NCBI GenBank assembly: GCA_015066395.1
Contig: SVOL01000010.1
Coordinates: 1-64,000 of the forward strand
From: Oscillospiraceae bacterium
GTDB taxonomy: Bacteria; Bacillota; Clostridia; Oscillospirales; Acutalibacteraceae
Direction: 5' to 3'
Length of the DNA stretch: 64,000 nt
The position numbers and the translations under genes were made by a program. The notes beneath the pieces are model-generated. The model saw nothing but the letters and a program-made list of their open reading frames with translations, searched no databases and was not told where the DNA came from. Positions within the stretch are counted from its first letter, which is position 1, and each line of letters opens with the position of its first letter. Shown here piece by piece: positions 34,955 through 44,837 of the stretch.

Positions 34955-35965
34955 TTAATCTAAAGGTTCAATACTCCTTAATACCCGGCGAACTGCTTTT
35001 GCCCTTAAAATATCCCTTTCATCGGGTGTGCAGTCACCGTGAATGCGTTTTATCATTGCAGGCTGTTGGGTTATAAATATCTCCATCGGTCGCAAATTTC
35101 CCGATACTATTTTTGCACGTATACCCAGCATCAGAACCGACAGATGCCGCATCATCTCTTTTGTAGTAAGCAGTCCTGCATACTTTAAAACACCCAACGA
35201 ACGGCAGACTGTATCATACAGTTGCATACTGTCGATAGTATCAGTAAGACCTTGCTCACGCTCGGATATCTGCATCGCGATATTTTTAAGATTTTCGATC
35301 GCCGTGCTTTCCGACACTCCTAATGTTATCTGGTTGGATAACTGATAGAGCGACGCTTTAGACTCGCTTCCCTCACCGTAAAATCCACGGAAAGTCAGCC
35401 CTATTTTAGAGGCGGCATCACTCAAACTTTTCAGTTCGCCCGATCTTTCGAGTAACGGCAGATGAAGCATCACCGACGCTCTCATTCCCGTGCCTAAATT
35501 GGTCGGACATTCGGTAAGATAACCCAACCGTTCATCGAATGCAAACTCTAATCTTTTGGAAACCAATGTTTCCAGTTCATCACAGAGTTCTAAAGCCTCT
35601 TTGAGCCGTTGTCCCGGCAAAATGACCTGAAACCGCAGATGATCCTCCTCACCTATCATGATACTTATTGACTCGTCATCCGAGATGATTAAAAACCGTC
35701 CCTCACGGCACATCGCAAATTTAGGACTGATAATGTGCCGCTCGACCATTGCAAATGCCTCGGGTTCGCCGAGAGTTTCCATATCTACCAGACGAAGCTT
35801 CTGTCGGAATCCGCAGCCCATTACGGCATCGCATATTTTAGTATTGACCTCTCTCAAACGCTTTAAATCAAGCTTTGACGGAAACGGTACACTTTTAAGA
35901 TTACGCGCCAGACGAACTCTGGAGCTTACAATATTACCGACCGACGACTGTTCATACCAAAGCAT
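34955..35965 (-). CDS. mcsB: Protein-arginine kinase McsB
   Basis: An ATP:guanidino phosphotransferase-fold kinase that phosphorylates arginines and marks proteins for ClpCP. The 336-residue protein shows SSRVRLARNLKSVPFPSKL (nucleotide-binding Arg cluster), SIMIGEEDHLRFQVI and CPTNLGTGMRASVMLHLP with the catalytic region, as in the family. Length is near the usual 350. The ATG overlaps the mcsA stop by one base (TAATG), showing tight coupling. McsB with its activator McsA inactivates CtsR in stress. Confidence 0.96.
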   Translation of the reverse strand: MLWYEQSSVGNIVSSRVRLARNLKSVPFPSKLDLKRLREVNTKICDAVMGCGFRQKLRLVDMETLGEPEAFAMVERHIISPKFAMCREGRFLIISDDESISIMIGEEDHLRFQVILPGQRLKEALELCDELETLVSKRLEFAFDERLGYLTECPTNLGTGMRASVMLHLPLLERSGELKSLSDAASKIGLTFRGFYGEGSESKASLYQLSNQITLGVSESTAIENLKNIAMQISEREQGLTDTIDSMQLYDTVCRSLGVLKYAGLLTTKEMMRHLSVLMLGIRAKIVSGNLRPMEIFITQQPAMIKRIHGDCTPDERDILRAKAVRRVLRSIEPLD

Positions 35966-36459
35966 TATTCTTCTGTCTCCAATCGTTTTATTTCATCACG
36001 TAAGACCGCCGCTTTTTCGTAGTTTTCCGTCTCTATCGCCTTTTTCAATTCGACTTTAAGAGAGCTTACATCACCGGAAGGTTCAACCGTCTCAATCCTA
36101 TTCTTTTCGCGAGGGACCTTGCCGTTATGCTGAAGCTGACCGTGAATACGTTGCAACGATGGTTTCAGTTCCTCATAAAAGACGTTATAACAGTTGGAGC
36201 AACCGACTTTTCCAAAGCGCTTTATATCCGCGAAGGTCGTATTGCAGATTTCGCACATCTTAGTATTGACCGATTCCGACGTGTGAGGCACGGTATTGGT
36301 CAAAATATCGGAAAACATTTTAAAAATACTGTTGTCGGAGAAAGAAAATTTCAGTTCTGCGGCACACTCCGAACACAGATAACTGTCACTCACCACACCG
36401 CCGATGACCGAATGGTAATGGTTTGTGGCAGGTGACTTTTTGCATTTTTGACAAAGCAT
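35965..36459 (-). CDS. mcsA: McsB activator McsA
   Basis: A 164-residue zinc protein with CQKC and CSEC pairs at the start, CEIC and CSNC in the middle (two zinc sites), and a C-terminal UVR domain ELKKAIETENYEKAAVLRDE, matching McsA. It binds and activates the arginine kinase McsB and modulates CtsR. It lies between ctsR (11 bases upstream) and mcsB (1-base overlap). Confidence 0.94.
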   Translation of the reverse strand: MLCQKCKKSPATNHYHSVIGGVVSDSYLCSECAAELKFSFSDNSIFKMFSDILTNTVPHTSESVNTKMCEICNTTFADIKRFGKVGCSNCYNVFYEELKPSLQRIHGQLQHNGKVPREKNRIETVEPSGDVSSLKVELKKAIETENYEKAAVLRDEIKRLETEE

Positions 36460-36470
36460 AAATAATCTCC

Positions 36471-36923
36471 TTAAATTTCAGAAAGCAACATTTGTTTTAA
36501 GATCGCGGCACGCAAAGAATCCCGCATTATAACGGGCACCTGCCGCATTACAGGCGACGAGACCGCCGAATACATCAATCTTGCGATATCCTGCGACAGC
36601 AATCCGCCGCCCACACAGTTATCGAGAATAACACGGGTTGCAATATCGTCAATATCGGTACCGATAGAATTGACAATGTGCATCAGCGCTGAGGATTTGT
36701 CCAAGCTCACGCGGGTTATCCTGATGTAACCGCCGCCGCCTCTTCGGCTTTCGACGATGTACCCTTGCTCAGGAATAAACCGCGACGACAAAACGTAGTT
36801 GATCTGACTCGGCACACAACCTATCTGCGAAGCAAAATCGTTTCGCTGGATCTCTGCCGAGTTAGTCTCCGACTCATCCAACATCCTGTTTATCTCAGCC
36901 GCGATCAAATCACTTAATCTCAT
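36471..36923 (-). CDS. ctsR: Heat-shock repressor CtsR
   Basis: Dimeric winged-helix repressor of clp genes, 150 residues from the ATG at 36923 (GGAGG seven bases upstream; in-frame upstream starts at 36950 and 36971 are less typical). MRLSDLIAAEINRML and SQINYVLSSRFIPEQGYIVESRRGGGGYIRI are visible (the latter includes the DNA-binding wing with the glycine-rich RRGGGGY). The C-terminal domain carries the site recognised by McsB. A perfect CtsR box overlaps its own promoter (36976-36992), showing autoregulation of the ctsR-mcsA-mcsB-clpC operon. Confidence 0.95.
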   Translation of the reverse strand: MRLSDLIAAEINRMLDESETNSAEIQRNDFASQIGCVPSQINYVLSSRFIPEQGYIVESRRGGGGYIRITRVSLDKSSALMHIVNSIGTDIDDIATRVILDNCVGGGLLSQDIARLMYSAVSSPVMRQVPVIMRDSLRAAILKQMLLSEI

Positions 36924-36962
36924 AATCATCCTCCCAATATCCTTTTCCATTTTGTTACACCC

Positions 36963-36992
36963 ATTATACACTATAGGTCAAAGATAGTCAAA
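36963..36992 (-). promoter_or_regulatory. ctsR operon promoter with CtsR operator
   Basis: On the minus strand TTGACT (36986-36991) and TATAAT (36963-36968) are 17 bases apart. The plus-strand heptad repeat GGTCAAA-GAT-AGTCAAA (36976-36992) is a full CtsR box covering the -35 and spacer. Confidence 0.9.
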
Positions 36993-37173
36993 GTCAAATA
37001 ACCGTCGATTGTGTGTCAAAAAAGCCACTATTTCGATTTATCTCTTATTTTCGGCAAAAATCTTTAAATTTCGCGTGTTTTCTCACGTTTGCTTAAAATC
37101 CGATTGAAGCTTTTAACACATTTTAAAGTTCCGTCATAAGATGTCTTAGAAGCTTTGAAAGGAGGAAAAACAC

Positions 37174-37308
37174 ATGTGTGGTTTCGGTTCAGGTAACTGC
37201 TGCTGGATAATCATTCTTCTTATTATCGTATTCTTCTGCTGCGGCAACAACGGTTGCGGTAACAATGGCTGCGGTAACGGTTGCGGTGACAATTGCGGCT
37301 GCTGCTAA
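37174..37308 (+). CDS. 44-residue Cys/Gly/Asn-rich membrane peptide
   Basis: An ATG with GGAGG eight bases upstream opens a 44-codon frame. A short Cys-containing N-terminus (MCGFGSGNCCW) is followed by one hydrophobic helix (IIILLIIVFFCC) and a tail of GNNGCG-type repeats ending CGCC. Eleven cysteines are present. It resembles the tiny proteins annotated in Clostridia as 'chorion class high-cysteine' and is loosely like YjcZ-type sporulation peptides, but function is unknown. A strong terminator follows directly, so it is a stand-alone transcript. I judge it real from the RBS, codon pattern and terminator. Confidence 0.8.
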   Translation: MCGFGSGNCCWIIILLIIVFFCCGNNGCGNNGCGNGCGDNCGCC

Positions 37309-37332
37309 CAAAAGAGAAACCGTTTTCTCTGT

Positions 37333-37367
37333 CCGACCGGTCGTACGACCGGTCGGTTTTCTTTTTT
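37333..37367 (+). terminator. Terminator of the Cys-rich peptide gene
   Basis: CCGACCGGTCG-TA-CGACCGGTCGG is a perfect palindromic 11-bp stem followed by TTTTCTTTTTT. Confidence 0.92.
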
Positions 37368-37402
37368 ACCGGTAATAATAGAATAATTATATAGTTTTTC
37401 TA

Positions 37403-37431
37403 TTGAATATTTTGTCGCAATATTGTATAAT
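37403..37431 (+). promoter_or_regulatory. Promoter of alr
   Basis: TTGAAT (37403-37408) and TATAAT (37426-37431) with 17-base spacing, 38 bases before the alr ATG. Confidence 0.75.
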
Positions 37432-37468
37432 TAAAAATAATTATAAAGTTTTTTAAGGGAGTACAAAA

Positions 37469-38647
37469 ATGGACTTTTTGAAGCGTGCCTGGGCCGAGAT
37501 CGATCTTGATAATGCACTTTATAATCTTAACAATATCAAGACAATGGCCAACGGTCGACATATTATGGCGGTCGTCAAGGCTGATGCCTACGGCCACGGT
37601 GCTAATGTTCTTGCCAGGCTGTATGAAGACAACGACGTTTCGTGCTTTGCAGTTTCTAACATCAACGAGGCAATAAAACTTAGGAAATTCGGAATAAAGG
37701 GCGATATTTTGGTTTTGGGATTCACACCCACTTCTTATATCAACCAGCTTTACGCGTTCAATATTACCCAGGCCGTATACTGTCTTGAATATGCTGAACA
37801 GTTATCTTCCGCGGCTTATGACAACTCTTTTGTGATAAAGGTCCATCTTAAAATAGATACAGGTATGGGTCGAATCGGTTTTGATCTGTCCGACAACGCT
37901 GACTTCCAAAAAAACATTAAGAAAACACTGAGTCTTCCCGGTCTTACTTGTGAGGGTATATTCACTCATTTCTCTTCTGCCGACAGCGAGGACGCAGATG
38001 ACATTGCCTTTTCCAACAGTCAATACAGTCTTTTTGCAAAAACCGTTGAAGACTTAGAATCAGACGGCGTCACCTTCAAATACATTCACTGTTGCAACTC
38101 TGCGGCCTCGGCTTTGCGAAGTTTTGATGAAGGAAACCTTATAAGACCCGGTATCATTCTTTACGGTCTCTCTCCTGCTGACGGGTTAAAGATCGGCTAC
38201 GAGCAGAAACACGTTATGTCGGTAAAATCGGCTGTTTCAATGGTAAAAAGGGTTAAAAAGGGTCAGCCGATAAGCTACGGCAGAACCTATAAGACCAACT
38301 CAGAACGCATAATCGCCACGGTTCCTCTCGGCTATGCCGACGGATATCCCAGAGCACTCTCCAACTGCGGCAAGGTAATAGTAAACGGTCAATTTGCACC
38401 CATCGTTGGCAGAATCTGTATGGACCAAATGATGATCGACGTGACCGATATCAAAAATGTAAAGATAGGCACGGTCGTCACTGTTATCGGCGAGGCTGAT
38501 GGACTGTCGATAACCTTTGACGAATTGGCAAAGATCTGCAACACTATTTCCTATGAACTGATGTGCAACATTTCGATAAGAATGCCGAGAGTTTATTTGA
38601 AAGACGGCAAAATAACAGATGTGGTTTATTTAGGAGGTACTCTATGA
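37469..38647 (+). CDS. alr: Alanine racemase
   Basis: PLP enzyme that makes D-alanine for peptidoglycan. The 392-residue protein shows RAWAEIDLDNALYNL, the PLP Lys in VVKADAYGHGA (about residue 34), KIDTGMGRIGF, and the catalytic Tyr region in VGRICMDQMMIDVT of the C-terminal domain. RBS is AAGGGAG. The stop overlaps the next gene's ATG (ATGA), an unusual coupling of a cell-wall gene to a GH2 protein. Confidence 0.96.
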   Translation: MDFLKRAWAEIDLDNALYNLNNIKTMANGRHIMAVVKADAYGHGANVLARLYEDNDVSCFAVSNINEAIKLRKFGIKGDILVLGFTPTSYINQLYAFNITQAVYCLEYAEQLSSAAYDNSFVIKVHLKIDTGMGRIGFDLSDNADFQKNIKKTLSLPGLTCEGIFTHFSSADSEDADDIAFSNSQYSLFAKTVEDLESDGVTFKYIHCCNSAASALRSFDEGNLIRPGIILYGLSPADGLKIGYEQKHVMSVKSAVSMVKRVKKGQPISYGRTYKTNSERIIATVPLGYADGYPRALSNCGKVIVNGQFAPIVGRICMDQMMIDVTDIKNVKIGTVVTVIGEADGLSITFDELAKICNTISYELMCNISIRMPRVYLKDGKITDVVYLGGTL

Positions 38648-41600
38648 TTATCGACCGCTACCACTCAAATGCCAATATCACTAATGTGAACGCCGAGCAT
38701 CGGAGGGCATATTATGTACCCTTCGGCTCACCCGATGAGGTCTTCAGCACCTCACGCGAAGAAAGCAGTCGTTTTAAGCTTCTATCGGGCGGAAAATGGG
38801 CGTTTAGGTTTTTTGATTCTTATGAGGATATTCCGAATAACATCACCGACGCATCGACCGATATTGCATCTTGGGAGCGTATTCCTGTTCCCTCTTGTTG
38901 GGAATTGCAGGGTCACGGCACACCCCAATTTTCAAAGTCACAGTACGGATTCCCTAAAGATGTCCCGAATATCCCCAAAAAGAATCCTACCGGTGTTTAC
39001 GCCATAGATTTCACAATTCACGATGATATTGACGTTTACAGCAAATATGTCGTTTTCGAGGGTGTAAGCTCTTGCGTTTATCTCTATATTAACGGAGAAT
39101 TTGCAGGCTACAGCCAGGGTTCGCACTCCTTTTCGGAGTTTGATATCACAGGTTTTTTGAAGCCGGGCAGAAACCGACTGACAGCGGTCGTCACCAAGTG
39201 GTGTGACGGCTCGTACTTAGAGTCATACGACGACTGGGAAATGTCGGGCATTTTCCGCGATGTTTACCTGCTTGTCCGCCCTAAAGGTCACGTTGAGGAT
39301 ATTTTTGTCAAAACTTGTGTTTCTGATGATTATAAGACAGCAGATATTTCGATCGAGATCGAATCACCTATTGCCAACGAATCGATCGTAACACTTTTTA
39401 ACGCAAACGGCGAAAAGCTGGACGCTACTGTTTTCAATGATGACGGAACCGCTGAGTTTTCGGTCGAGGATCCGAGACTCTGGAGTGCCGAATACCCCGA
39501 ACTTTACAAGTTGGTAATTGAAAGCGGCAACGAATTTATCACCGTACCCGTAGGTATCAGAACGGTCAGCAGTGATCACGGCGTTTTCCGCTTCAACGGT
39601 CGGCCGATAAAGCTTTTCGGTGTAAATTTCCACGGTTTCAGCTCCAAAAACGGTCTTTGCTACTCGTATGAGGAAATGAGAAAAGACCTTATAATGATGA
39701 AACGAAACAACATCAACGCCATTCGCACCGCTGATTACCCTGCAGAGCCCAGATTTTACGAGCTTTGCGATAAGATCGGCTTTTACGTTATCGCAGAGGC
39801 GGAGATAAACTGCAGTGGCATGGGTGACGAGCAAAACCGCCGTTTGATAGTGGACAATCCCTTGTGGGAGCCGCAACTTCTGGACCGCGTTATGTCAACG
39901 GTCGAGACTATGAAAAACAGTCCGTCTATCGTTATGTGGTCGGCCGGTAACAATTCAGGATACGGACGTGCCTTAAAATCCGCGATTGAAGAAATTAAAT
40001 CAAGGGACAACACCCGACTTGCGATCTATCACTCGGATTCCGCTATTGACGATATTGATTCGACGGTGCGTTTCCATCCGTCATCACTCGATGTTATAAG
40101 CGAGAAAAACATCCGGTTCACCACTTGCCGTGAAATCTGTCAATATATTAACGAGCATGACATTAACAAGCCTTTTGTGCTTAGTGAATACTGTCCGACC
40201 GCCGGCAACGGTGCTGCAAGGATGTACAGCTATTTCGAACAGATAAATGAATTCCCCTGCTTTGCGGGTGCATTTATTTACGAATGGGGTTCGAGAGCTA
40301 TCTCCATCGGCAAGTCCGAGAACGGCAAGAACAAATACCTTACATTTGACGGCGTAGGCGGTCTTGTTAATCCCGAGGGCAAAACTCTGCCCGCTTTAAA
40401 AGATCACAAAAACCTTGCAAAACCGTTCCTTGTCACTCCGATAAGCCTTGAAGAAGGTCGGTTCACCGTTAAGAACGGATACAACTTCAGCTATATGTCC
40501 CGACTTGAGGGTAATTGGGAATTAACACGAAACGGCGAGGTCGTGTCAAGCGGTCATATTCCCTCAACAGCCATTCCCCCTCAGCGTGAAGAAGAGCTCG
40601 TTTTGGGCTATCAGATCCCGGACGACGGCCATTGCTATCTCAAAATTTCATTTGCTTCCTACGGCAATGATTTTATTCCCGACGGCGAGATTGTCGGTTT
40701 TACTCAGTTTAAACTCCCTACCGAAAGTTATTTTGAGGAAAAGCTCACCTTTGGCAGTGTTTTCACCGACGAAGATTTAAAGACAGTAGCCGTCTTCACC
40801 GATAATTTCGAGTATATTTACGAAAAGAGCGAATGTGCCTTCTCGTCACTCAAATTGAACGGCAAGGAACTGCTCAAATCGGGAATGAAGTTCAACGTCT
40901 GGCGAGCAGTTACCGACGCCGACAAGAAAGAGTCAGAAAAATGGAGAAAGTTGGGACTTGACAGAGCCGAAACTCACGAATATGACACCGAGCTTCACCC
41001 GGGTGACGGCTTCGTAACGATCATTTCAAAGGGCATTATCGCCGCCGCAGGACTCGAGCCTTTGTTCAATTTCAAGGTCGAATGGTCGGTCTTTGCGAAC
41101 GGTCTTATCGAACTGCATTCAGAAGTTGAAACAGCCAACGGAATAAACTTCGCTACCGAAAACCCGTTAGGATCCAAAGACATTTCCTACCTGCCGAGAT
41201 TCGGTCTCAGCTGTACTATGGACAAATCATTCGACACGGTCGAATTCTTCGGTTACGGTCCGTTTGATTCGTACTGTGACCGGCACAATGCATCATACAT
41301 GGGCAAATTCACAAACAGAGTAAGCCGTGAAATGACCGATTTTATAAGACCGCAGGAATCGGGAAATCATTATAAAACAAGCTGGGGTTATGTCCGCAAC
41401 AGTTCGGGACTCGGTCTCGTATTTTCGAATGAAACCGATCCGTTTGATTTCTCCGCAATCCCCTATTCGCCAAAAGAGTTAGGAGCCACAGCTCAAAGCT
41501 GCGATCTGCCGCAATCGGACAAAACGGTGGTTTCGATCGATTACAAGCAAAACGGTCTTTCCTATGACACACTAAACTTCGGAATTGCCGACTCAAAGTT

Positions 41601-41655
41601 TATTTTCAATGTATCCATATTGCCGACCGAAGTCTCAAAAAACTATCCTATGTAA
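38644..41655 (+). CDS. GH2 beta-galactosidase-like protein, altered active site
   Basis: A 1003-residue five-domain GH2 protein of LacZ layout: jelly-roll N-domain (about 15-190), Ig-like domain, TIM barrel (about 300-590), second Ig-like domain, and C-terminal beta-gal small-chain domain (FDTVEFFGYGPFDSYCDRH, FIRPQESGNHYKT). The nucleophile Glu is kept (LSEY, residue 515). The acid/base Glu of the GNES motif is Asn here (WSAGNNSG, residue 437), and the Mg-site Glu/His (LacZ 416/418) are Asn389 and Ser391. It may be inactive or use another mechanism. ATG at 38644 follows GGAGG and overlaps the alr stop. Confidence 0.85.
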   Translation: MIIDRYHSNANITNVNAEHRRAYYVPFGSPDEVFSTSREESSRFKLLSGGKWAFRFFDSYEDIPNNITDASTDIASWERIPVPSCWELQGHGTPQFSKSQYGFPKDVPNIPKKNPTGVYAIDFTIHDDIDVYSKYVVFEGVSSCVYLYINGEFAGYSQGSHSFSEFDITGFLKPGRNRLTAVVTKWCDGSYLESYDDWEMSGIFRDVYLLVRPKGHVEDIFVKTCVSDDYKTADISIEIESPIANESIVTLFNANGEKLDATVFNDDGTAEFSVEDPRLWSAEYPELYKLVIESGNEFITVPVGIRTVSSDHGVFRFNGRPIKLFGVNFHGFSSKNGLCYSYEEMRKDLIMMKRNNINAIRTADYPAEPRFYELCDKIGFYVIAEAEINCSGMGDEQNRRLIVDNPLWEPQLLDRVMSTVETMKNSPSIVMWSAGNNSGYGRALKSAIEEIKSRDNTRLAIYHSDSAIDDIDSTVRFHPSSLDVISEKNIRFTTCREICQYINEHDINKPFVLSEYCPTAGNGAARMYSYFEQINEFPCFAGAFIYEWGSRAISIGKSENGKNKYLTFDGVGGLVNPEGKTLPALKDHKNLAKPFLVTPISLEEGRFTVKNGYNFSYMSRLEGNWELTRNGEVVSSGHIPSTAIPPQREEELVLGYQIPDDGHCYLKISFASYGNDFIPDGEIVGFTQFKLPTESYFEEKLTFGSVFTDEDLKTVAVFTDNFEYIYEKSECAFSSLKLNGKELLKSGMKFNVWRAVTDADKKESEKWRKLGLDRAETHEYDTELHPGDGFVTIISKGIIAAAGLEPLFNFKVEWSVFANGLIELHSEVETANGINFATENPLGSKDISYLPRFGLSCTMDKSFDTVEFFGYGPFDSYCDRHNASYMGKFTNRVSREMTDFIRPQESGNHYKTSWGYVRNSSGLGLVFSNETDPFDFSAIPYSPKELGATAQSCDLPQSDKTVVSIDYKQNGLSYDTLNFGIADSKFIFNVSILPTEVSKNYPM

Positions 41656-41656
41656 C

Positions 41657-41690
41657 AAAAACGCCAAGGTTTCCACCTTGGCGTTTTTTG
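41657..41690. terminator. Bidirectional terminator, GH2 gene/dnaJ
   Basis: A perfect stem AACGCCAAGG...CCTTGGCGTT with flanking A- and T-tracts separates the convergent genes. Confidence 0.92.
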
Positions 41691-42854
41691 TTAATCCTTA
41701 AATATATTCTTCAACTTATCGAAGAAATCCTTACGTTTTTTGTAACTGCCGTCGTCGGTCGTTTCATCAAACTTTTTGAGTATCTCTTTCTGAGATTTTG
41801 AAAGGTTTTTAGGAACCTCAACGACGATCTTGACATACTGATCACCACGACCGGAGTAATTAAGCTTCTTAATACCCTTATCGCGAAGTTTGAATTCGTC
41901 ACCCGGCTGTGTACCCTCGTGAATAGTGAATTTGACCTTTCCGTCAAGCGTCGGAACAGTAATTTCAGCACCCAAAGCCGCCTGAGTAAAGGTGATGGGA
42001 ATCTCGCAGAAAACATCAAATCCGTCACGAACGAACACGGGATGCGGACGAACCGATACGTGAATACGAAGATCACCGTCGGGACCGCCGTTAACACCTG
42101 CATCACCGCCGCCACGGACGTTTAAAGTCTGTCCGTCGTCAATACCGGCAGGGATGTTGATCTCACGCTCTGTAGTGTGTCTGATACGACCCTTACCGTT
42201 ACAATTTTTGCACGGTTTTTCAATAGTTTTACCCATACCACGGCACTGGTCGCAGGTAGCCGTCGACTGCATAGCACCAAACGGAGTACGCTGAGTCACA
42301 AAGACCTGACCCGAGCCGCCGCACTTGGAACAAGTGTTGACTTTTGTTCCCTTTTCGGCACCCGAACCGCCGCAATCATCACAGTTTTCAATGCGAGTGA
42401 CCTTTATTTTCTTGGCACAACCCTTTGCGGCCTCTTCAAAACTCAAAATAACCGAAGCCGATGTATCAGCACCCTTTCTCGGTGCATTCGGATTCTGTCG
42501 GCCGAAGCCGCCGCCACCGAAACCGCCGCCGAAAAAGCTACCGAAAATATCACCGAGATCGCCGAAATCTCCGAAGCCGCCGAAACCGCCACCACCGTAG
42601 CTGCCTTGACCTGCTCCGAAATTCGGGTCAACACCCGCGTGACCGAACTGATCATAGCGAGCCTTTTTGTCGCTGTCGGACAATACCTCGTAAGCCTCAT
42701 TGACCTCTTTAAAGCTCTTTTCAGCCTCCGCATCACCGGGATGCAGGTCGGGATGATATTTTTTGGCCATTTTGCGGTAGGCCTTTTTTATCTCATCCTC
42801 CGAGGCACTTCGGTCTACTCCAAGCACTTCATAAAAATCCTTCTTATCTGCCAA
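41691..42854 (-). CDS. dnaJ: Chaperone DnaJ (Hsp40)
   Basis: Stimulates DnaK ATPase and delivers substrates. The 387-residue protein has a J-domain with HPD ([10 protein letters not shown]), a Gly/Phe-rich region, four CxxCxGxG-type zinc motifs ([32 protein letters not shown]) and the C-terminal peptide-binding domain. The start is TTG at 42854, eight bases after GGAGG; the protein then begins [20 protein letters not shown] as in homologues. It is the last gene of the heat-shock operon, preceded by a hairpin at 42885-42909. Confidence 0.96.
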   Translation of the reverse strand: MADKKDFYEVLGVDRSASEDEIKKAYRKMAKKYHPDLHPGDAEAEKSFKEVNEAYEVLSDSDKKARYDQFGHAGVDPNFGAGQGSYGGGGFGGFGDFGDLGDIFGSFFGGGFGGGGFGRQNPNAPRKGADTSASVILSFEEAAKGCAKKIKVTRIENCDDCGGSGAEKGTKVNTCSKCGGSGQVFVTQRTPFGAMQSTATCDQCRGMGKTIEKPCKNCNGKGRIRHTTEREINIPAGIDDGQTLNVRGGGDAGVNGGPDGDLRIHVSVRPHPVFVRDGFDVFCEIPITFTQAALGAEITVPTLDGKVKFTIHEGTQPGDEFKLRDKGIKKLNYSGRGDQYVKIVVEVPKNLSKSQKEILKKFDETTDDGSYKKRKDFFDKLKNIFKD

Positions 42855-42884
42855 GTGCTTAACCTCCAAAATCTATGTAAATGC

Positions 42885-42909
42885 CGGACGGATACTAAGT
42901 ACCCGTCCG
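42885..42909 (-). promoter_or_regulatory. Hairpin between dnaK and dnaJ
   Basis: CGGACGG and CCGTCCG arms (with inner TAC/GTA pairs) form a stem of about 10 bp. No T-tract follows, so it is more likely an mRNA processing or stability hairpin than a terminator. Confidence 0.55.
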
Positions 42910-42921
42910 TACTTCGATCAA

Positions 42922-44766
42922 TTATTTCTTAGTGTCGTCTACGTCGGTGAAATCAGCGTCATAGACGTTGTTACCTTCCGGTGCACCTGCACCTGCGTCA
43001 GTACCGGCGGCACCCTGAGCGTTAGCGGCGGCCTCAGCGGCCTTGTAAACCTTCTCGGATACAGCATAGACCTTCTTCTGAAGTTCATCCTGCTTAGCCT
43101 TAATTGCTTCGATATCTGTGCCTTTAAGTGCTTCCTTCAAAGCATTTGCGGCATCGGTGATATCCTTCTTTTCATCCTCTGTGAGCTTATCGCCGAAGTC
43201 AGCAACGGTCTTCTCAGAGGTATAGACCAACTGATCAGCGTTGTTTCTGAGGTCTGCCTCTTCACGGCGCTTCTTATCCTCAGCAGCATACTGCTCAGCC
43301 TCTTTAACTGCCTTGTCAATATCATCCTTAGACATATTAGTGCTGGAAGTAATAGTGATAGACTGCTCTTTGCCGGTACCCAAGTCCTTAGCCGATACGT
43401 TTACGATACCGTTAGCATCAATGTCGAACGAAACCTCGATCTGAGGGATACCTCTCGGAGCAGGAGCAATACCGTCAAGGTGGAATACACCCAAGGTCTT
43501 GTTATCCTTAGCGAACTCTCTCTCACCCTGGAGAACGTGAACCTCAACCGAGGTCTGACCGTCAGCGGCAGTTGAGAAGATCTGGCTCTTCTTGGTAGGA
43601 ATGGTGGTGTTGCGGTCGATGACCTTAGTGCAAACGCCACCCATAGTTTCAATACCCAAAGACAACGGAGTAACGTCCAAAAGCAAGAGACCCTTAACGT
43701 CACCGCCTAATACACCGCCCTGCAAAGCGGCACCCAAAGCTACGCACTCATCGGGGTTGATGCCCTTGAAGGGATCACGGCCGATGAAGTTCTTAACGGC
43801 TTCCTGGACAGCGGGAATTCTCGAAGAACCGCCGACCATAAGCACTTTATTGATCTCATTAGTGGAAAGACCGGAGTCTTTGAGAGCCTGACGAACGGGA
43901 CCCATTGTAGCCTCAACAAGATCTGCAGTAAGCTCGTTGAACTTAGCTCTTGTGATGCTTGCCTCGTAGTGCTTGGGACCGGTTGCATCAACGGTCAAGA
44001 AGGGCAGGTTGATGTCGGCAGAGGTCATACCCGAAAGGTCGATCTTAGCCTTTTCTGCGGCTTCCTTGATTCTCTGCATAGCCATTTTATCGGTAGAAAG
44101 GTCGATGCCGTTCTGAGCCTTAAAGTCAGCTACCATCCAGTCCATAATTCGCTTATCGAAGTCGTCACCGCCGAGTTTGTTATTACCGGCTGTAGCCAAA
44201 ACCTCCTGAACACCGTCACCCATCTCGATGATGGAAACGTCGAAAGTACCGCCGCCAAGGTCATAAACCATAACCTTCTGGTCGTCTTCCTTATCAACGC
44301 CGAAAGCCAAAGCAGCGGCAGTCGGCTCGTTGATGATTCTCTTAACCTCAAGACCTGCGATCTTACCTGCGTCCTTAGTTGCCTGACGCTGAGCGTCGGT
44401 AAAGTATGCGGGAACTGTGATAACAGCCTCGGTAACTGGAGTGCCGAGATAAGCCTCAGCATCAGCCTTCAATTTCTGCAGAATAATAGCAGATATCTCC
44501 TGAGGAGTATACTTCTTACCGTCGATGTTCACACCGTAATCGGTACCCATCTCACGCTTAATAGAGATGATGGTTCTTTCAGGGTTGGTGATAGCCTGAC
44601 GCTTTGCAACCTGACCTACCATTCTCTCGCCGGTCTTAGAAAAAGCAACGACAGACGGAGTGGTTCTGCCGCCTTCTGCGTTAGGAATAACAACTGCTTC
44701 GCCGCCTTCCATAACGGCAACGCATGAGTTAGTTGTACCTAAGTCAATACCAATAATTTTTCCCAT
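42922..44766 (-). CDS. dnaK: Chaperone DnaK (Hsp70)
   Basis: ATP-driven chaperone, 614 residues. ATPase domain begins [22 protein letters not shown], with [33 protein letters not shown] and [11 protein letters not shown]; then [14 protein letters not shown], the substrate domain, and a C-terminal lid ending in a Gly/Ala-rich tail with [15 protein letters not shown]. The ATG at 44766 follows AAAGGA; the longer frame adds 20 unrelated residues. grpE lies upstream and dnaJ downstream. Confidence 0.98.
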   Translation of the reverse strand: MGKIIGIDLGTTNSCVAVMEGGEAVVIPNAEGGRTTPSVVAFSKTGERMVGQVAKRQAITNPERTIISIKREMGTDYGVNIDGKKYTPQEISAIILQKLKADAEAYLGTPVTEAVITVPAYFTDAQRQATKDAGKIAGLEVKRIINEPTAAALAFGVDKEDDQKVMVYDLGGGTFDVSIIEMGDGVQEVLATAGNNKLGGDDFDKRIMDWMVADFKAQNGIDLSTDKMAMQRIKEAAEKAKIDLSGMTSADINLPFLTVDATGPKHYEASITRAKFNELTADLVEATMGPVRQALKDSGLSTNEINKVLMVGGSSRIPAVQEAVKNFIGRDPFKGINPDECVALGAALQGGVLGGDVKGLLLLDVTPLSLGIETMGGVCTKVIDRNTTIPTKKSQIFSTAADGQTSVEVHVLQGEREFAKDNKTLGVFHLDGIAPAPRGIPQIEVSFDIDANGIVNVSAKDLGTGKEQSITITSSTNMSKDDIDKAVKEAEQYAAEDKKRREEADLRNNADQLVYTSEKTVADFGDKLTEDEKKDITDAANALKEALKGTDIEAIKAKQDELQKKVYAVSEKVYKAAEAAANAQGAAGTDAGAGAPEGNNVYDADFTDVDDTKK

Positions 44767-44837
44767 AGTAAATTTTCCTTTCAAATATATAAGTTTTGAT
44801 TTGTTATTTAATTTATGCAGAAACACTGCTAAATAAA

